A stretch of 64,000 nt of DNA, taken from contig NZ_JAJGNP010000002.1 in the NCBI RefSeq assembly GCF_020782245.1, positions 1-64,000 of the forward strand, read 5' to 3'. Shown one piece after another: positions 49,582 through 59,413 of the stretch; positions within the stretch are counted from its first letter, which is position 1; every line of letters starts with the position of its first letter. Source of the DNA: Sphingobium soli (GTDB taxonomy: Bacteria; Pseudomonadota; Alphaproteobacteria; Sphingomonadales; Sphingomonadaceae). The notes under the pieces are model-generated. The model ran no database searches. It was not told the DNA's origin and was given only the letters and a program-made list of their open reading frames with translations. A program made the position numbers and the translations under genes.

Positions 49582-49920
49582 ATGTTCGTCGCGGTTTATT
49601 GGTGGCGGGTCCATCCCGGCAAGGAGGATCAGTTCCGCGCCGCCTGGCGGCGTGGGACCGACCTCATCCGCGAAAAATATGGCAGCCTGGGGTCGCGCTT
49701 GCATCGCGATGCGGATGGACGCTTCGTCGGCTATGCCGAATGGCCCGACGAGGCGACCTGGCGCGCGGCCTTCGACCAGAAAATGGTCTATGACGATCCC
49801 GCCACGCGCGCCGCCTTTACCGACGCCATTGCCGAAGTGCCGGCCGATGCCGACCCCATTTTCACTATGACCGTAACCGACGATCTGCTCGTCCGTTCGG
49901 TCGCCAGCGCCGAGGACTGA
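49582..49920 (+). CDS. Antibiotic biosynthesis monooxygenase-like (ABM) protein
   Basis: 112 aa from ATG 49582 with AAGGAGG ten bases upstream; the longer frame reaching back to 49369 overlaps fsa and is not supported. The dimeric ferredoxin-like ABM fold is suggested by FVAVYWWRVHPGKEDQFRAAWRRG (in parts, YWWRVHPGKEDQF) and GRFVGYAEWPDEATWRAAF. Members range from monooxygenases to proteins of unknown role. The next start codon is 3 bp after its stop. Confidence 0.8.
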   Translation: MFVAVYWWRVHPGKEDQFRAAWRRGTDLIREKYGSLGSRLHRDADGRFVGYAEWPDEATWRAAFDQKMVYDDPATRAAFTDAIAEVPADADPIFTMTVTDDLLVRSVASAED

Positions 49921-49923
49921 GTC

Positions 49924-50016
49924 ATGCGCGATCCCGACAAGCCCGACCTCGGCTTCCTTTGGTTTTCCCTGTTGCTGACCGCCATCGGCCTGCTGCTGAT
50001 GCTTTTCTATGGATGA
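49924..50016 (+). CDS. 30-residue single-pass membrane microprotein
   Basis: An ATG 3 bp after the ABM stop opens 30 codons: a polar start MRDPDKPDLG, then one hydrophobic helix FLWFSLLLTAIGLLLMLFYG. The helix length, the position and the lack of a stop argue for a real gene; the family is not known to me. Probably expressed with the ABM gene. Confidence 0.55.
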   Translation: MRDPDKPDLGFLWFSLLLTAIGLLLMLFYG

Positions 50017-50076
50017 TCGGCGGAACATCCGCCCGCGCGGCTGATTTTCGCCTTCACATAGATTAGGGGGAAGCGG

Positions 50077-51990
50077 ATGAAGACACAGATGAATCCGCGC
50101 GTATTCTGGGGGGCGTCGATCATTGTCGCTCTGATGCTGTCCAGCACGCTGATCGCGCCCGGCGCGTCGGACCAGATATTCAGCGCCGCGCAAAGCTGGG
50201 CCATCGACACATTCGGCTGGCTCTACGTTGCGTCGGTCGCCGCTTTTGTGGTGGTGGTCCTCGTCCTGGGATTTGGACCAGCTGGCCGCCTGCGCCTTGG
50301 CCCCGACGATTCCGAACCCGATTTCCCCTATGTGTCCTGGCTTGCCATGCTGTTCGCAGCCGGCATGGGCATTGGCCTTATGTATTTTGGCGTGGCCGAG
50401 CCGGTCCAGCATTATATCTCCCCGCCTGAAGCGGAGCCCGGCACCATATTGGCCGCCCGCGAAGCAATGGCCATCACCTTCCACCATTATGGCATTCATG
50501 CTTGGGCCATCTACGCACTGGTGGGGCTCAGCCTTGCCTATTTCTCCTATCGCCGCGGGTTGCCGCTGACGATGCGGTCGGGGCTGCATCCGATCCTGGG
50601 TAAGCGCATCCATGGCCCGATGGGCGATGCGATCGACATATTCGCCGTGTGTGGCACCGTCTTTGGCGTGTCGACTTCGCTAGGTTTTGGCGTGTCGCAG
50701 ATGACCGCCGGCCTTGCCTATAATTATGGTCTGGCCGACACGATATCCTTGCAGGTGGGCGTCATCGTCGTCGTCATGGGCGCGGCCACCCTGTCGGTGT
50801 TGAGCGGAGCCGATCGCGGCGTGCGCCGCCTGTCGGAACTCAACCTGACGCTGGCCGTCCTGCTGATGCTGTTCGTCATGCTGTGGGGGCCGACCTTGTT
50901 CCTACTCAATGCCCTGGTGCAAAATTTCGGCCTTTATCTCGATCATTTCGTCCAGCGCACCTTCACCCTCTACGCCTATGAACCGCGCGCCTGGATGGCG
51001 GACTGGACCTTGTTCTACTGGGCGTGGTGGATCGCCTGGTCGCCCTTCGTCGGCATGTTCATCGCGCGCATTTCGCGCGGGCGCACGATCCGGGAATTCG
51101 TCGTCGGTGTGCTGTTCGTGCCAGCGGGCTTCACCTTCCTGTGGATGACGGTGTTCGGCAACACCGCGATCGCGCTCGATCTTGGCGCGGCGCATGGGGC
51201 GATCGCCAAGGCGGTCGACGCCAATCTGTCGACGGCGCTGTTTAAGTTCCTGGCCTATTTGCCCGGTGCCGGCTTCACCTCCGCGCTTGCCATCACGCTG
51301 GTCGCGGTCTTCTTCATCACGTCCGCCGACTCAGGCGCGCTCGTCATCGACACGCTGGCATCGGGCGGGGCGGACGAAACGCCGCGCTGGCAGCGCGTCT
51401 ACTGGTGCCTGCTGCTGGGCGTGACAGCGACATTGCTGTTGCTGGCGGGCGGCCTCGGCGCCTTGCAGACCGCGACCCTGCTCGCCGCGCTCCCCTTCTG
51501 CATCATCATGCTGTTGCTGGCCGTGGGCCTGGTGCGCCAGACCACGGCCGATCTGGAAGGCGTCGCCATCAGCGAAGATGCGCCCGCCGTCACCGAACGG
51601 CTCAAGCGCCTGTTCGTGCCGGCAAGCCGAAGCGATATCGCGCGCCAGATTGCCGCCAATGGCGTGCCCGCGCTGGAAACGGTGCGCGACGCAATGCTGG
51701 AAGAGGGCTGGGCGGAAAGCGATGTGCAAAGGAATGAGGACGGAGCGGCGGTACTGACGATCCGCTTCGCGCCCGATCGCGTCTTTCACTATCATCTGAC
51801 CCCCCGGTCTCGTCCGCTCGCCGCCTATACCGCGCTGGAGGCGTCGGAAAGCCGCCGCAGCCACGGCTGGATCATGTCCGGCGGATCGGAGGGGCAACAG
51901 CGCAAACGCGATCTGACCGGCCTGTCGACCGAGCAGATCACGCACGACATATTGCTGCATCTGGAGGGCTGGCGTCCCGCCACGCCCTGA
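50077..51990 (+). CDS. BCCT-family betaine/choline/carnitine transporter
   Basis: 637 aa with 12 membrane helices. BCCT signatures: GMGIGLMYFGVAEPVQHY, LSLAYFSYRRGLPLTMRSGLHP, and the Trp-rich DWTLFYWAWWIAWSPFVGMFIARISRGRTIREF region (in parts, FYWAWWIAWSPFVG and RISRGRTIREF). These carriers take up glycine betaine, choline or carnitine, driven by sodium or proton. A cytoplasmic C-terminal extension of about 130 residues (from KRLFVPASRSD) is typical of proton-coupled BetT-like members and senses osmolarity. A good AGGGGGA ribosome site precedes the ATG. Confidence 0.94.
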   Translation: MKTQMNPRVFWGASIIVALMLSSTLIAPGASDQIFSAAQSWAIDTFGWLYVASVAAFVVVVLVLGFGPAGRLRLGPDDSEPDFPYVSWLAMLFAAGMGIGLMYFGVAEPVQHYISPPEAEPGTILAAREAMAITFHHYGIHAWAIYALVGLSLAYFSYRRGLPLTMRSGLHPILGKRIHGPMGDAIDIFAVCGTVFGVSTSLGFGVSQMTAGLAYNYGLADTISLQVGVIVVVMGAATLSVLSGADRGVRRLSELNLTLAVLLMLFVMLWGPTLFLLNALVQNFGLYLDHFVQRTFTLYAYEPRAWMADWTLFYWAWWIAWSPFVGMFIARISRGRTIREFVVGVLFVPAGFTFLWMTVFGNTAIALDLGAAHGAIAKAVDANLSTALFKFLAYLPGAGFTSALAITLVAVFFITSADSGALVIDTLASGGADETPRWQRVYWCLLLGVTATLLLLAGGLGALQTATLLAALPFCIIMLLLAVGLVRQTTADLEGVAISEDAPAVTERLKRLFVPASRSDIARQIAANGVPALETVRDAMLEEGWAESDVQRNEDGAAVLTIRFAPDRVFHYHLTPRSRPLAAYTALEASESRRSHGWIMSGGSEGQQRKRDLTGLSTEQITHDILLHLEGWRPATP

Positions 51991-52010
51991 ACGCAAGCCG
52001 ATCGTTAGGG

Positions 52011-52087
52011 TGGCGACCCCGGCAGGATTCGAACCTGCGACCATCCGCTTAGAAGGCGGATGCTCTATCCAACTGAGCTACGGGGCC
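52011..52087 (-). tRNA. tRNA-Arg (anticodon TCT)
   Basis: On the minus strand the gene starts GGCCCCG and ends CGGGGTC-G-CCA, a full acceptor stem with one G-U pair and an encoded CCA. The anticodon loop CTTCTAA gives TCT, for AGA codons. The T arm has GGTTCGAATCC. Confidence 0.96.
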
Positions 52088-52153
52088 GTGGCATGCGCGA
52101 TAGCGGCAGGGAAGGCCGCTTGCAATCGCCTGTCCGCCCGATAAGCAGGAGCG

Positions 52154-52882
52154 ATGGACGACGGGGCGGTGCAAAGGATCGGAGCGGGGGCGCTCGGCGC
52201 ACGGCCGCTGCGCTATTATGATTTCTTCATGGCGGCCTTTGTCGCCATCCTGCTGCTGTCGAACCTGATCGGCGCGGCAAAGCTGTCGACGCTGGGCGGC
52301 GTGACATTTGGCGCGGGCATCCTCTTCTTTCCGCTGGGCTATGTGCTGGGCGACGTGCTGACCGAAGTCTATGGCTATGCCCGTGCGCGCCGGTGCGTGT
52401 GGGCCGGCTTTGCCGCGATGCTGTTCATGGCGCTGATGAGCTGGGTCGTCGTTGCTTTGCCACCGGCGCAGGGCTGGCCCGACCAGGCGGCCTATGAGGC
52501 GGTGTTCGGCAGCACCTGGCGCATTGTCTTCGCCTCGCTCATCGCCTTCTGGGCGGGGGAACTGGCCAACAGCTTCGTGCTGGCGCGGATGAAGCTGCAC
52601 ACCCAAGGGCGGCATTTGTGGATGCGCACCATTGGATCGACCATCGTGGGGCAGGGGGTGGACAGCCTGCTTTTCTACCCACTTGCTTTCTACGGCGACT
52701 GGACCAACGCACAGGTGGCGACCGTCATGGTGACGAACTGGGCGATGAAGGTCGGGTGGGAGGCGATATTGACGCCCGTCACCTATGCGGTGGTAGGCTT
52801 CGTCAAACGGCGGGAAGGGCTGGACATCTACGACGAGGGCACGAATTTCACGCCCTTCCGCGCCAGCATCTCTCAGGGATAG
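52154..52882 (+). CDS. Queuosine precursor transporter (YhhQ/VUT family)
   Basis: 242 aa with about six membrane helices. COG1738 features: [48 protein letters not shown] (in parts, [11 protein letters not shown] and [20 protein letters not shown]), [14 protein letters not shown] and [21 protein letters not shown]. The E. coli protein YhhQ imports queuine/preQ0-type deazaguanines for tRNA modification. The 3' end overlaps the convergent truA by 10 bp. Confidence 0.93.
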   Translation: MDDGAVQRIGAGALGARPLRYYDFFMAAFVAILLLSNLIGAAKLSTLGGVTFGAGILFFPLGYVLGDVLTEVYGYARARRCVWAGFAAMLFMALMSWVVVALPPAQGWPDQAAYEAVFGSTWRIVFASLIAFWAGELANSFVLARMKLHTQGRHLWMRTIGSTIVGQGVDSLLFYPLAFYGDWTNAQVATVMVTNWAMKVGWEAILTPVTYAVVGFVKRREGLDIYDEGTNFTPFRASISQG

Positions 52883-53613
52883 GTCGCGCGCACGAAATAC
52901 AGGCCATCGGGCGGCGCATTGAGGCCCAGCGCCGCGCGGTCCTTCGCCTCCAGGGCGTCGCGCAGATCGTTTGCGGTCCAGCGCCCCATGCCCACCATGG
53001 CGAGGCAGCCCACCATCGATCGCACCTGATGATGCAGGAAGGAGCGCGCGGCGGCATGGATGGCGATGCGGTCGCCCTGCCGTTCCACATCCAGCCGGTC
53101 GAGCGTTTTTAACGGGCTGTGCGCCTGGCAATGGGCGGACCGGAATGTCGTGAAATCATGGCTCCCCACCAGATGCTGCGCCGCCGCCTGCATCGCATCG
53201 GCATCGAGCGGCTGGACGACGCGCCACACCAGCCCCGCATCGAAGGTCAGCGGCGCGCGGCGATTGGCGATGCGATAGACATAGGACCGCCCGGTGCAGG
53301 AAAAGCGGGCGTGCCAGTCGTCCGCCACCGTTTCGCACGCCAGGATGGCGACCGGGGCGGGCCGCATTCGCGCATTGATTGCCTCCATCAGGCGAAAGGA
53401 GGCGATGTCTTTGGCGATATCGGCATGGGCGCGCATGGCGAGGCCATGCACCCCGGCATCCGTTCGCCCGGCGGCATGGATCACTGCCGCCTCGCCTGTA
53501 ACGGCCGCGATCGCATCCTCGATCGTTTGCTGGACGCTGGGGCCATGCGCCTGCCGTTGCCAGCCCATGAAGGGCCGGCCGTCAAATTCGACGGTGAAGG
53601 CGAAGCGGGGCAT
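52873..53613 (-). CDS. truA: tRNA pseudouridine synthase A
   Basis: 246 aa. Makes pseudouridine at positions 38-40 of tRNA. The catalytic Asp lies in [14 protein letters not shown] (near residue 52), the start is [16 protein letters not shown] and the second conserved block is [17 protein letters not shown]. Complete. The next gene on this strand, fmt, starts beyond a palindromic repeat. Confidence 0.96.
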   Translation of the reverse strand: MPRFAFTVEFDGRPFMGWQRQAHGPSVQQTIEDAIAAVTGEAAVIHAAGRTDAGVHGLAMRAHADIAKDIASFRLMEAINARMRPAPVAILACETVADDWHARFSCTGRSYVYRIANRRAPLTFDAGLVWRVVQPLDADAMQAAAQHLVGSHDFTTFRSAHCQAHSPLKTLDRLDVERQGDRIAIHAAARSFLHHQVRSMVGCLAMVGMGRWTANDLRDALEAKDRAALGLNAPPDGLYFVRATYP

Positions 53614-53626
53614 GTTGCTAGCCGCG

Positions 53627-53690
53627 TTCGTTTCGAGCGGAGTCGAGAAACGGCATGGGATGCGCTTTCCGCGTCTCGACGGGGAGGAGG
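53627..53690. repeat. Palindromic repeat between fmt and truA
   Basis: GTTTCGAGCGGAGTCGAGAA with the following AC forms a short palindrome, and a related CGTCTCGAC lies 25 bp on. The pattern resembles another sphingomonad intergenic palindrome family. Confidence 0.5.
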
Positions 53691-53705
53691 CGAACGGGGC
53701 TGTTC

Positions 53706-54614
53706 TTACCCATCCACCCGGCTCCCCGCCGGCATGTCATAGCCGCGCAGCAATTCGCCCGGGCTCATCGCGCCCTTGCCCGCGCGCTGGATCAGCGTGG
53801 GGCGGATCGCGTCATGGCCGCACCCGATCAGCAAACTGTCATCTAGCAATTGCCCGGCCGCGCCGGCATGATGTTCGACATGCGCGGCGAGGATGCGAAA
53901 CCGCTCCCCCTGATAGGCGAAGAAAGCGCCGGGAAACGGGTTGAAGGCGCGCACCTGCCGCTCGATCGCATGCGCGTCCTGGGTGAAGTCGATGTGCGAT
54001 TCCGCCTTGTCGATCTTGGCGGCATAGGTGACGCCCTCGTCCGGTTGGGGCACGGGCGGATGCAGCGACAGGTCGTCCAGCACCTCCACCATCAGGTCCG
54101 CTCCGGCCTGCGCCAGTTCCTGCGTCAGCGCGCCCGCCGTCTTGTCTTCGATCGGGGTGACATGCTTGGCGCGCATCGGGCCGGTGTCCAGCCCCGCCTC
54201 CATGTCCATGATGGTGACGCCGGTGACATTGTCGCCCGCCAGGATCGCACGCTGGATCGGCGCCGCCCCGCGCCAGCGCGGCAATAGCGAGGCATGGATG
54301 TTCATGCAGCCTTGGCGCGGCGCGGCCAATATGGCCGGCGGCAGGATCAGCCCATAGGCCGCCACCACGGCGACATCGGCATCCAGCGCCGCGAAAGCCG
54401 CCTGCGTTTCGGCATCCTTGAGCGACAATGGGGTGCGCACCTCCAGGCCCAGCGCCTCGGCGCGCTGATGGACGGGCGAGGCGCGCAGCCCCTTGCCGCG
54501 ACCAGCGGGGCGGGGCGGCTGGCTGTACACGGCGGTGATCTCGTGACCGGCCGCTACCAGCGCGTCGAGCGCCGGAACGGCGAATTCGGGGGTGCCCATA
54601 TAGATGATACGCAT
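53706..54614 (-). CDS. fmt: Methionyl-tRNA formyltransferase
   Basis: 302 aa. Formylates initiator Met-tRNA. The start [19 protein letters not shown], the formyl-donor site with [21 protein letters not shown]-like sequence (here [20 protein letters not shown]), and [17 protein letters not shown] are diagnostic; the C-terminal OB-like domain ([19 protein letters not shown]) is present. Downstream on the same strand comes truA, giving the fmt-truA pair; def lies close by on the other strand, as in many bacteria where def and fmt are neighbours. Confidence 0.97.
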   Translation of the reverse strand: MRIIYMGTPEFAVPALDALVAAGHEITAVYSQPPRPAGRGKGLRASPVHQRAEALGLEVRTPLSLKDAETQAAFAALDADVAVVAAYGLILPPAILAAPRQGCMNIHASLLPRWRGAAPIQRAILAGDNVTGVTIMDMEAGLDTGPMRAKHVTPIEDKTAGALTQELAQAGADLMVEVLDDLSLHPPVPQPDEGVTYAAKIDKAESHIDFTQDAHAIERQVRAFNPFPGAFFAYQGERFRILAAHVEHHAGAAGQLLDDSLLIGCGHDAIRPTLIQRAGKGAMSPGELLRGYDMPAGSRVDG

Positions 54615-54668
54615 GATCGGCTCCTCAAACCCCTTGTCGTTGGGACATGCAACCCCTTATCTCACCTT

Positions 54669-55265
54669 ATGGCTTCACCAGAAATCGAGACGTTGACGCA
54701 GGCCCTGTCCCGCTTGCCCGGCCTTGGCCCCCGTTCGGCCCGGCGCGCGGTCCTGCACCTGCTCAAGCGCCGCGAAGGCGCGATGGAGCCGCTGCTGCGT
54801 GCGCTGGAGGCGGTGAATGAGCGGCTGGTGACCTGTCATCTATGCGGCAACGTCGATACCGTGGATCCGTGCGGCATTTGTGCCGATCCGCGTCGTGATC
54901 CGCGGGCGCTGTGCGTGGTGGAGGATGTGTCTGACCTGTGGGCGCTCGACAAGTCACGCCTGTTCCCCGGCCGCTTCCATGTGCTGGGCGGCCGGCTGTC
55001 CGCGCTGGACGGCGTCCGGCCGGAGGATTTGACGATCGATGCGCTGGTCGGCCGGGTTGAAGCGGGCGGCATCGATGAAGTCGTGCTGGCGATGAACGCC
55101 ACGCTGGAGGGGCAGACCACCGCCCATTATCTGGCGGAACGGCTGGAGTGCTTCCCGATCCGTCTGACGCAACTGGCGCATGGCGTGCCGGTGGGCGGGG
55201 AACTGGATTATCTGGACGAAGGCACGCTGGCGCAGGCGCTGCGGGCGCGACGGCCGGTAGGCTGA
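54669..55265 (+). CDS. recR: Recombination protein RecR
   Basis: 198 aa from ATG 54669; a longer frame to 54294 overlaps fmt on the other strand and is rejected. The helix-hairpin-helix start ([20 protein letters not shown]), a four-cysteine zinc finger ([16 protein letters not shown]), and a Toprim domain ([16 protein letters not shown]) with the C-terminal [19 protein letters not shown] are all present. RecR with RecF/RecO loads RecA on gapped DNA. It is the first of recR-def, reading away from fmt. Confidence 0.96.
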   Translation: MASPEIETLTQALSRLPGLGPRSARRAVLHLLKRREGAMEPLLRALEAVNERLVTCHLCGNVDTVDPCGICADPRRDPRALCVVEDVSDLWALDKSRLFPGRFHVLGGRLSALDGVRPEDLTIDALVGRVEAGGIDEVVLAMNATLEGQTTAHYLAERLECFPIRLTQLAHGVPVGGELDYLDEGTLAQALRARRPVG

Positions 55266-55325
55266 GGCGCGCAGACGCGTCGCGGACGGCTTGATAATGC
55301 CGCACGTTCCGCCTATGTTCGGCGC

Positions 55326-55856
55326 ATGGCAATCCGTCCCATTCTCGAAGCGCCCGATCCCCGGCTGCGCACCATTTCGACCCGTGTCGAGGCGATCGAC
55401 GACGATCTCCAGACGCTGATCGATGATATGTTCGACACCATGTATGATGCGCCCGGTATCGGCCTCGCCGCCATTCAGGTCGGCGTGCCCAAGCGGGTGC
55501 TCGTCATCGACTTGCAGGAACCCGAATCGGATGAGGAAGGTGCGCCGCCGGTCAAGAATCCGATGGTGTTCATCAACCCGGAAATCCTGAAGGGGTCGGA
55601 CGATCTGTCCGTCTATAATGAAGGTTGCCTGTCGGTTCCCGACCAGTTTGCCGAGGTCGAACGGCCTTCCGTCATCCGCGCCAGCTGGATGGACCGCGAA
55701 GGCCGCATTCATGAGGAACAGCTGGAGGGTTTGCTCGCCACCTGCCTCCAGCATGAGATGGATCATCTGGAGGGCATACTCTTCATCGACCATCTCTCGC
55801 GCCTGAAGCGCGACATGCTGATGAAGAAACTCAACAAGGCGCGCCGCGCGGCTTGA
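55326..55856 (+). CDS. def: Peptide deformylase
   Basis: 176 aa. Removes the formyl group from new proteins. All three motifs are intact: [17 protein letters not shown] (metal Cys) and HEMDHLEG (metal His and catalytic Glu). An acidic insert ([11 protein letters not shown]) at about 60-72 is common in alphaproteobacterial forms. It follows recR after 60 bp and has a strong terminator. Confidence 0.97.
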   Translation: MAIRPILEAPDPRLRTISTRVEAIDDDLQTLIDDMFDTMYDAPGIGLAAIQVGVPKRVLVIDLQEPESDEEGAPPVKNPMVFINPEILKGSDDLSVYNEGCLSVPDQFAEVERPSVIRASWMDREGRIHEEQLEGLLATCLQHEMDHLEGILFIDHLSRLKRDMLMKKLNKARRAA

Positions 55857-55872
55857 AATCCTCAGGCTGATG

Positions 55873-55909
55873 AAAAAAGCCTCTCCGGTCTGGCCCGGGA
55901 GGCTTTTTT
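55873..55909. terminator. Bidirectional terminator between def and phoB
   Basis: AAAAAAGCCTCTCCGG and CCGGGAGGCTTTTTT form a strong stem with A and T runs on the two sides, serving both def (plus) and phoB (minus). Confidence 0.92.
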
Positions 55910-55936
55910 CATGCCGATCTGGTTTTTACCTTAGCG

Positions 55937-56638
55937 TCAGGCGACGCCATCCGTGTCCAGCGCATAACCGGCCGATCGCACGGTGCGGATGATGTCCTGA
56001 TATTGCCCGTCGGCATTGATCGCCTTGCGCAGGCGGCGGATATGGACGTCGACCGTGCGCAACTCGATGTCGCTATCCTGGCCCCACACGCTGTCGAGCA
56101 GCCGCTCGCGGGAAAAGACCCAGCCGGGATGCTCCAGGAAATGCTTGAGCAGCCGAAATTCGGTGGGACCAAGCGGGATGACCTGGCCGGAACGGCGGAC
56201 CTTGTGGCCGACCGTGTCCATTTCCACATCGGCAAAGGTCAGCGTCTCGCCCGCCAGCGCCGGGCGCACGCGGCGCAGCACCGCGCCGACGCGTGCCACC
56301 AGTTCACGTGGGGAAAAGGGCTTGGTCACATAATCGTCCGCGCCGGTTTCCAGCCCGCGCACGCGATCTTCCTCTTCGCCCCGCGCGGTCAGCATGATGA
56401 TGGGCACGTTGGCCGTGCCGCTCATGCGGCGCAGGCGGCGGCACACTTCGATCCCCGACAGGCTTTCCACCATCCAGTCGAGCAGGACGATGTCGGGCAC
56501 CGTTTCCTGCGCCATCAGCAGCGCCTCTTCGCCATCGACGGTATGGGAGACGTCGAAATCCTCGCGTTTGAAATGCCAGATCAACAGTTCGGCGAGCGCC
56601 GCGTCATCTTCCACCAGCAGCATCTTGGCCCGCGGCAT
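55937..56638 (-). CDS. phoB: Phosphate regulon response regulator PhoB
   Basis: 233 aa from ATG 56638. The receiver domain has E10/D11 and phosphorylation site D54 in VLLDWMVE, with the conserved Lys in VTKPFSPREL. The OmpR-type winged helix has LGPTEFRLLKHFLEHPG and RTVDVHIRRLRKAI. It activates genes with Pho boxes, such as the one upstream of pstS at 61950-61978. It is the last gene of the phosphate cluster and follows phoU after 2 bp. Confidence 0.96.
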   Translation of the reverse strand: MPRAKMLLVEDDAALAELLIWHFKREDFDVSHTVDGEEALLMAQETVPDIVLLDWMVESLSGIEVCRRLRRMSGTANVPIIMLTARGEEEDRVRGLETGADDYVTKPFSPRELVARVGAVLRRVRPALAGETLTFADVEMDTVGHKVRRSGQVIPLGPTEFRLLKHFLEHPGWVFSRERLLDSVWGQDSDIELRTVDVHIRRLRKAINADGQYQDIIRTVRSAGYALDTDGVA

Positions 56639-56640
56639 GC

Positions 56641-57336
56641 TCAATCCTCCATCTGGATGTCGGGGCCGCGCTCCCGTTCGGGCAATGTCTTGCCCGTTGC
56701 GGCATAATAGACCATTTCAGCGACATTGGTCGCATGGTCGCCGATGCGTTCGATATTCTTCGCGATGAACAGCAGATGCGCGCATTCGCTGATCGTCTTG
56801 GGATTTTCGACCATGTAGGTCACGAGCGTGCGGAACACGCTGTTGTAGAAATCGTCCACCACCGTGTCGCGTTCGACCACCGCCAGCGCGAGGTCGGCGT
56901 CGCGCGCGGCATAGGCGTTGAGCACGTCATGCACCATCTCGCCCGCGACCTGCCCCATGGACGGCAGCAGCGAAATCGGCTCGACGGTCCGGCTGTTGGT
57001 CGCGACCAGCGGCACGCGCTTGGCGATATTCTTGGCATAGTCGCCGATCCGCTCGACGACGCTGACGATCTTCAATGCCGCGATCACGTCGCGCAGGTCG
57101 TTGGCCATCGGTGCGCGCAGGGCGATCACCTCCACCACCAGTTTCTCGACCTCCGCCTCGATCGCGTCGATGCGTCTGTCATCGGCGACGACCTCGGCGG
57201 CCAAGACCTTGTCGTGGCGTTGCAGCGCGAGCATCGCATTTTCGATCGCCGCTTCGGCCCGGCCACCCATTTCGGCGATCAAGCCCCGCAACCGGTCGAT
57301 TTCGTCGTCAAACGCCTTGATTGTATGTTCTGCCAT
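56641..57336 (-). CDS. phoU: Phosphate signalling protein PhoU
   Basis: 231 aa. Two three-helix PhoU repeats are visible, with the metal-binding-type motifs ELVIEVIALRAPMANDLRDV-like (here VIALRAPMANDLRDVIAALK) and the second FIAKNIERIGDHATNVAEM. It links the PstSCAB transporter to PhoR so that the regulon stays off when phosphate is plentiful. It lies between pstB (20 bp) and phoB (2 bp). Confidence 0.96.
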   Translation of the reverse strand: MAEHTIKAFDDEIDRLRGLIAEMGGRAEAAIENAMLALQRHDKVLAAEVVADDRRIDAIEAEVEKLVVEVIALRAPMANDLRDVIAALKIVSVVERIGDYAKNIAKRVPLVATNSRTVEPISLLPSMGQVAGEMVHDVLNAYAARDADLALAVVERDTVVDDFYNSVFRTLVTYMVENPKTISECAHLLFIAKNIERIGDHATNVAEMVYYAATGKTLPERERGPDIQMED

Positions 57337-57356
57337 GATGCTTCTCTCCGCGCGGA

Positions 57357-58145
57357 TCAGCCGTAGCGACCCGTGATATAATCCTTGGTCCGCTCCGCCT
57401 TCGGATTGGTGAAGATGTCGGACGTGACGCCATATTCGACCAGTTCGCCCAGATGGAAGAAGGCGGTGCGCTGCGACACGCGGGCGGCCTGTTGCATATT
57501 GTGGGTAACGATGACGATGGCGTAGCGGCCGCGCAATTCGTGGATCAGCTCTTCGATCTTGGCGGTCGCGATAGGGTCTAGTGCAGAGCAGGGTTCGTCC
57601 ATCAGGATCACCTCTGGTTCAACCGCGATGGCACGGCCGATGCACAGGCGCTGCTGCTGGCCGCCCGACAACGCGGTGCCGCTGTCCTGAAGGCGATCCT
57701 TCACTTCTTCCCACAAGCCCGCACGGCGCAAGGACTTTTCGACGATCACGTCCATGTCCGCCTTGGACGCGGCCAGGCCGTGGATGCGCGGGCCATAGGC
57801 GATATTTTCGTAGATCGACTTGGGGAAGGGATTGGGTTTCTGGAACACCATGCCGACGCGCGCGCGCAGCTGGACGACGTCCATCGACGGGGCGTAGATA
57901 TCCTCGCCATCCAGCGTGATCGTTCCGTCGACCCGCGCCGACGCCACGGTGTCGTTCATGCGGTTGAGTGTCCGTAGGAAGGTGGACTTGCCGCAGCCCG
58001 ACGGGCCGATGAAGGCTGTGACATTATCCATGTCGACGTCGATGGAGACGCCCTTGATCGCCTGCTTGGGGCCGTAGAAAACTTTTACGTCACGCGCGGT
58101 CATCTTCGGATTGGCCGGGGCCAGGCTTTTTTGTTCGTCAGTCAT
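57357..58145 (-). CDS. pstB: Phosphate ABC transporter ATPase
   Basis: 262 aa from ATG 58145; an alternative GTG at 58160 is five codons earlier and overlaps the pstA stop. Walker A is [15 protein letters not shown], the ABC signature [16 protein letters not shown], Walker [14 protein letters not shown] and the switch His [12 protein letters not shown]. It powers phosphate import through PstC/PstA. Confidence 0.97.
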   Translation of the reverse strand: MTDEQKSLAPANPKMTARDVKVFYGPKQAIKGVSIDVDMDNVTAFIGPSGCGKSTFLRTLNRMNDTVASARVDGTITLDGEDIYAPSMDVVQLRARVGMVFQKPNPFPKSIYENIAYGPRIHGLAASKADMDVIVEKSLRRAGLWEEVKDRLQDSGTALSGGQQQRLCIGRAIAVEPEVILMDEPCSALDPIATAKIEELIHELRGRYAIVIVTHNMQQAARVSQRTAFFHLGELVEYGVTSDIFTNPKAERTKDYITGRYG

Positions 58146-58153
58146 GGGGCTGA

Positions 58154-59413
58154 TTACCACCGTTTTTCAAACTTGTTGCGCAGGTAGATGGCGAGGCCGT
58201 TCATCGCGAGCAGGAAGACCAGCAGCACGATGATCGCGGCGGATGTCTTTTCGACAAAGCCCTTGGACACCTCGTCCGACCACAGGAATATCTGCACCGG
58301 CAGCACTGTCGCCGGATCGGTCACGCCGCCCGGCGGGGTCGCGATGAAGGCGCGCATGCCGATCATCAGCAGCGGCGCGGTCTCGCCGAGTGCGCGGGCC
58401 ATGCCGATGATCGTGCCAGTGAGGATGCCGGGCAGGGCGAGCGGCAGGACATGCTGGAACACCACCTGCACCGGCGACGCGCCGATGCCGAGTGCGGCGT
58501 CGCGGATACTGGGCGGCACCGATTTGATCGCGTTGCGCCCGGCAATGACGATGACCGGCATCGTCATCAGTGCCAGCGTCATGCCGCCGACCACCGCGGC
58601 GGACCGGGGCAGGTGCAGGAAGTTGAGGAAGATCGAAAGGCCAAGCAGGCCGAAAATGATCGAAGGCACCGCCGCCAGATTGTTGATCGACACTTCGATG
58701 ATGTCGGTCCACCAGGCCTTGGGCGCATATTCCTCCAGATAGAGGGCGGTCGCAACGCCGATCGGGAAGCTGAGCACCAGCGTCACCAGCATCGTGAGCA
58801 ACGATCCCTTGAATGCGCCCCAGATGCCGACCTGCGTCGGGTCTGTACCATCGCTCGAGGACAGGAAGCTCCAGTTGAAGCCGGTCGACAGGATCCCCGC
58901 CTGTTTAAGGCGCTTGACGGCGGCTTCTGCGGCGGGCGTTCCATCGCTCTTGGCGGCGAGGTCGATGTCCGTCGATGCGGGCACGCGGATGACCTCCGTG
59001 CGATTGAGAATCGTCGGATCGGCCTTGATCGCGTCGCGCATGCTGATCCATGCGGTCGGGGCAAGCCATGCATCCGCTTCCTTGCCCAGCATCTTTTCCG
59101 CGACGCTGCTCGTCACCATCGGCAGATTGGCGTTGGCGAGTGCTTCGTCGGTGATCGCCTGCGGGTCGAGCAGCAGCGGCGATGCCGGGAAATCGACCTT
59201 GAGCGCGATTTCGGTCCGGGTGAAGCCGCGCAAGCCGTTGCCCATCATCGTCACCAGCAGGAAGGCGAGGAAGGCGGCGGACAAGAGAACCGCGCCTAGC
59301 CCCAGCAGGCGAAAGCGCCGTTCGGCGGCATAGCGCCGCGCGATCCGCTTGCGCATGGCGTCGGACTTCCAGTCGGTGGGAAGGCGTTCGGCAGGAGAAA
59401 GGGGAGAGCTCAT
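58154..59413 (-). CDS. pstA: Phosphate ABC transporter permease PstA
   Basis: 419 aa, longer than the E. coli protein (about 296) because of a periplasmic loop of about 150 residues after the first helix, common in sphingomonads. The permease core has the EAA-like loop [32 protein letters not shown] (in parts, [15 protein letters not shown] and [15 protein letters not shown]) and six helices. Its start overlaps the pstC stop by 4 bp. Confidence 0.95.
   Translation of the reverse strand: MSSPLSPAERLPTDWKSDAMRKRIARRYAAERRFRLLGLGAVLLSAAFLAFLLVTMMGNGLRGFTRTEIALKVDFPASPLLLDPQAITDEALANANLPMVTSSVAEKMLGKEADAWLAPTAWISMRDAIKADPTILNRTEVIRVPASTDIDLAAKSDGTPAAEAAVKRLKQAGILSTGFNWSFLSSSDGTDPTQVGIWGAFKGSLLTMLVTLVLSFPIGVATALYLEEYAPKAWWTDIIEVSINNLAAVPSIIFGLLGLSIFLNFLHLPRSAAVVGGMTLALMTMPVIVIAGRNAIKSVPPSIRDAALGIGASPVQVVFQHVLPLALPGILTGTIIGMARALGETAPLLMIGMRAFIATPPGGVTDPATVLPVQIFLWSDEVSKGFVEKTSAAIIVLLVFLLAMNGLAIYLRNKFEKRW

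Noticed and set aside
54294-54668. N-terminal extension of the recR frame
   Set aside because: It would overlap fmt on the other strand by 320 bp; family alignment starts at ATG 54669.
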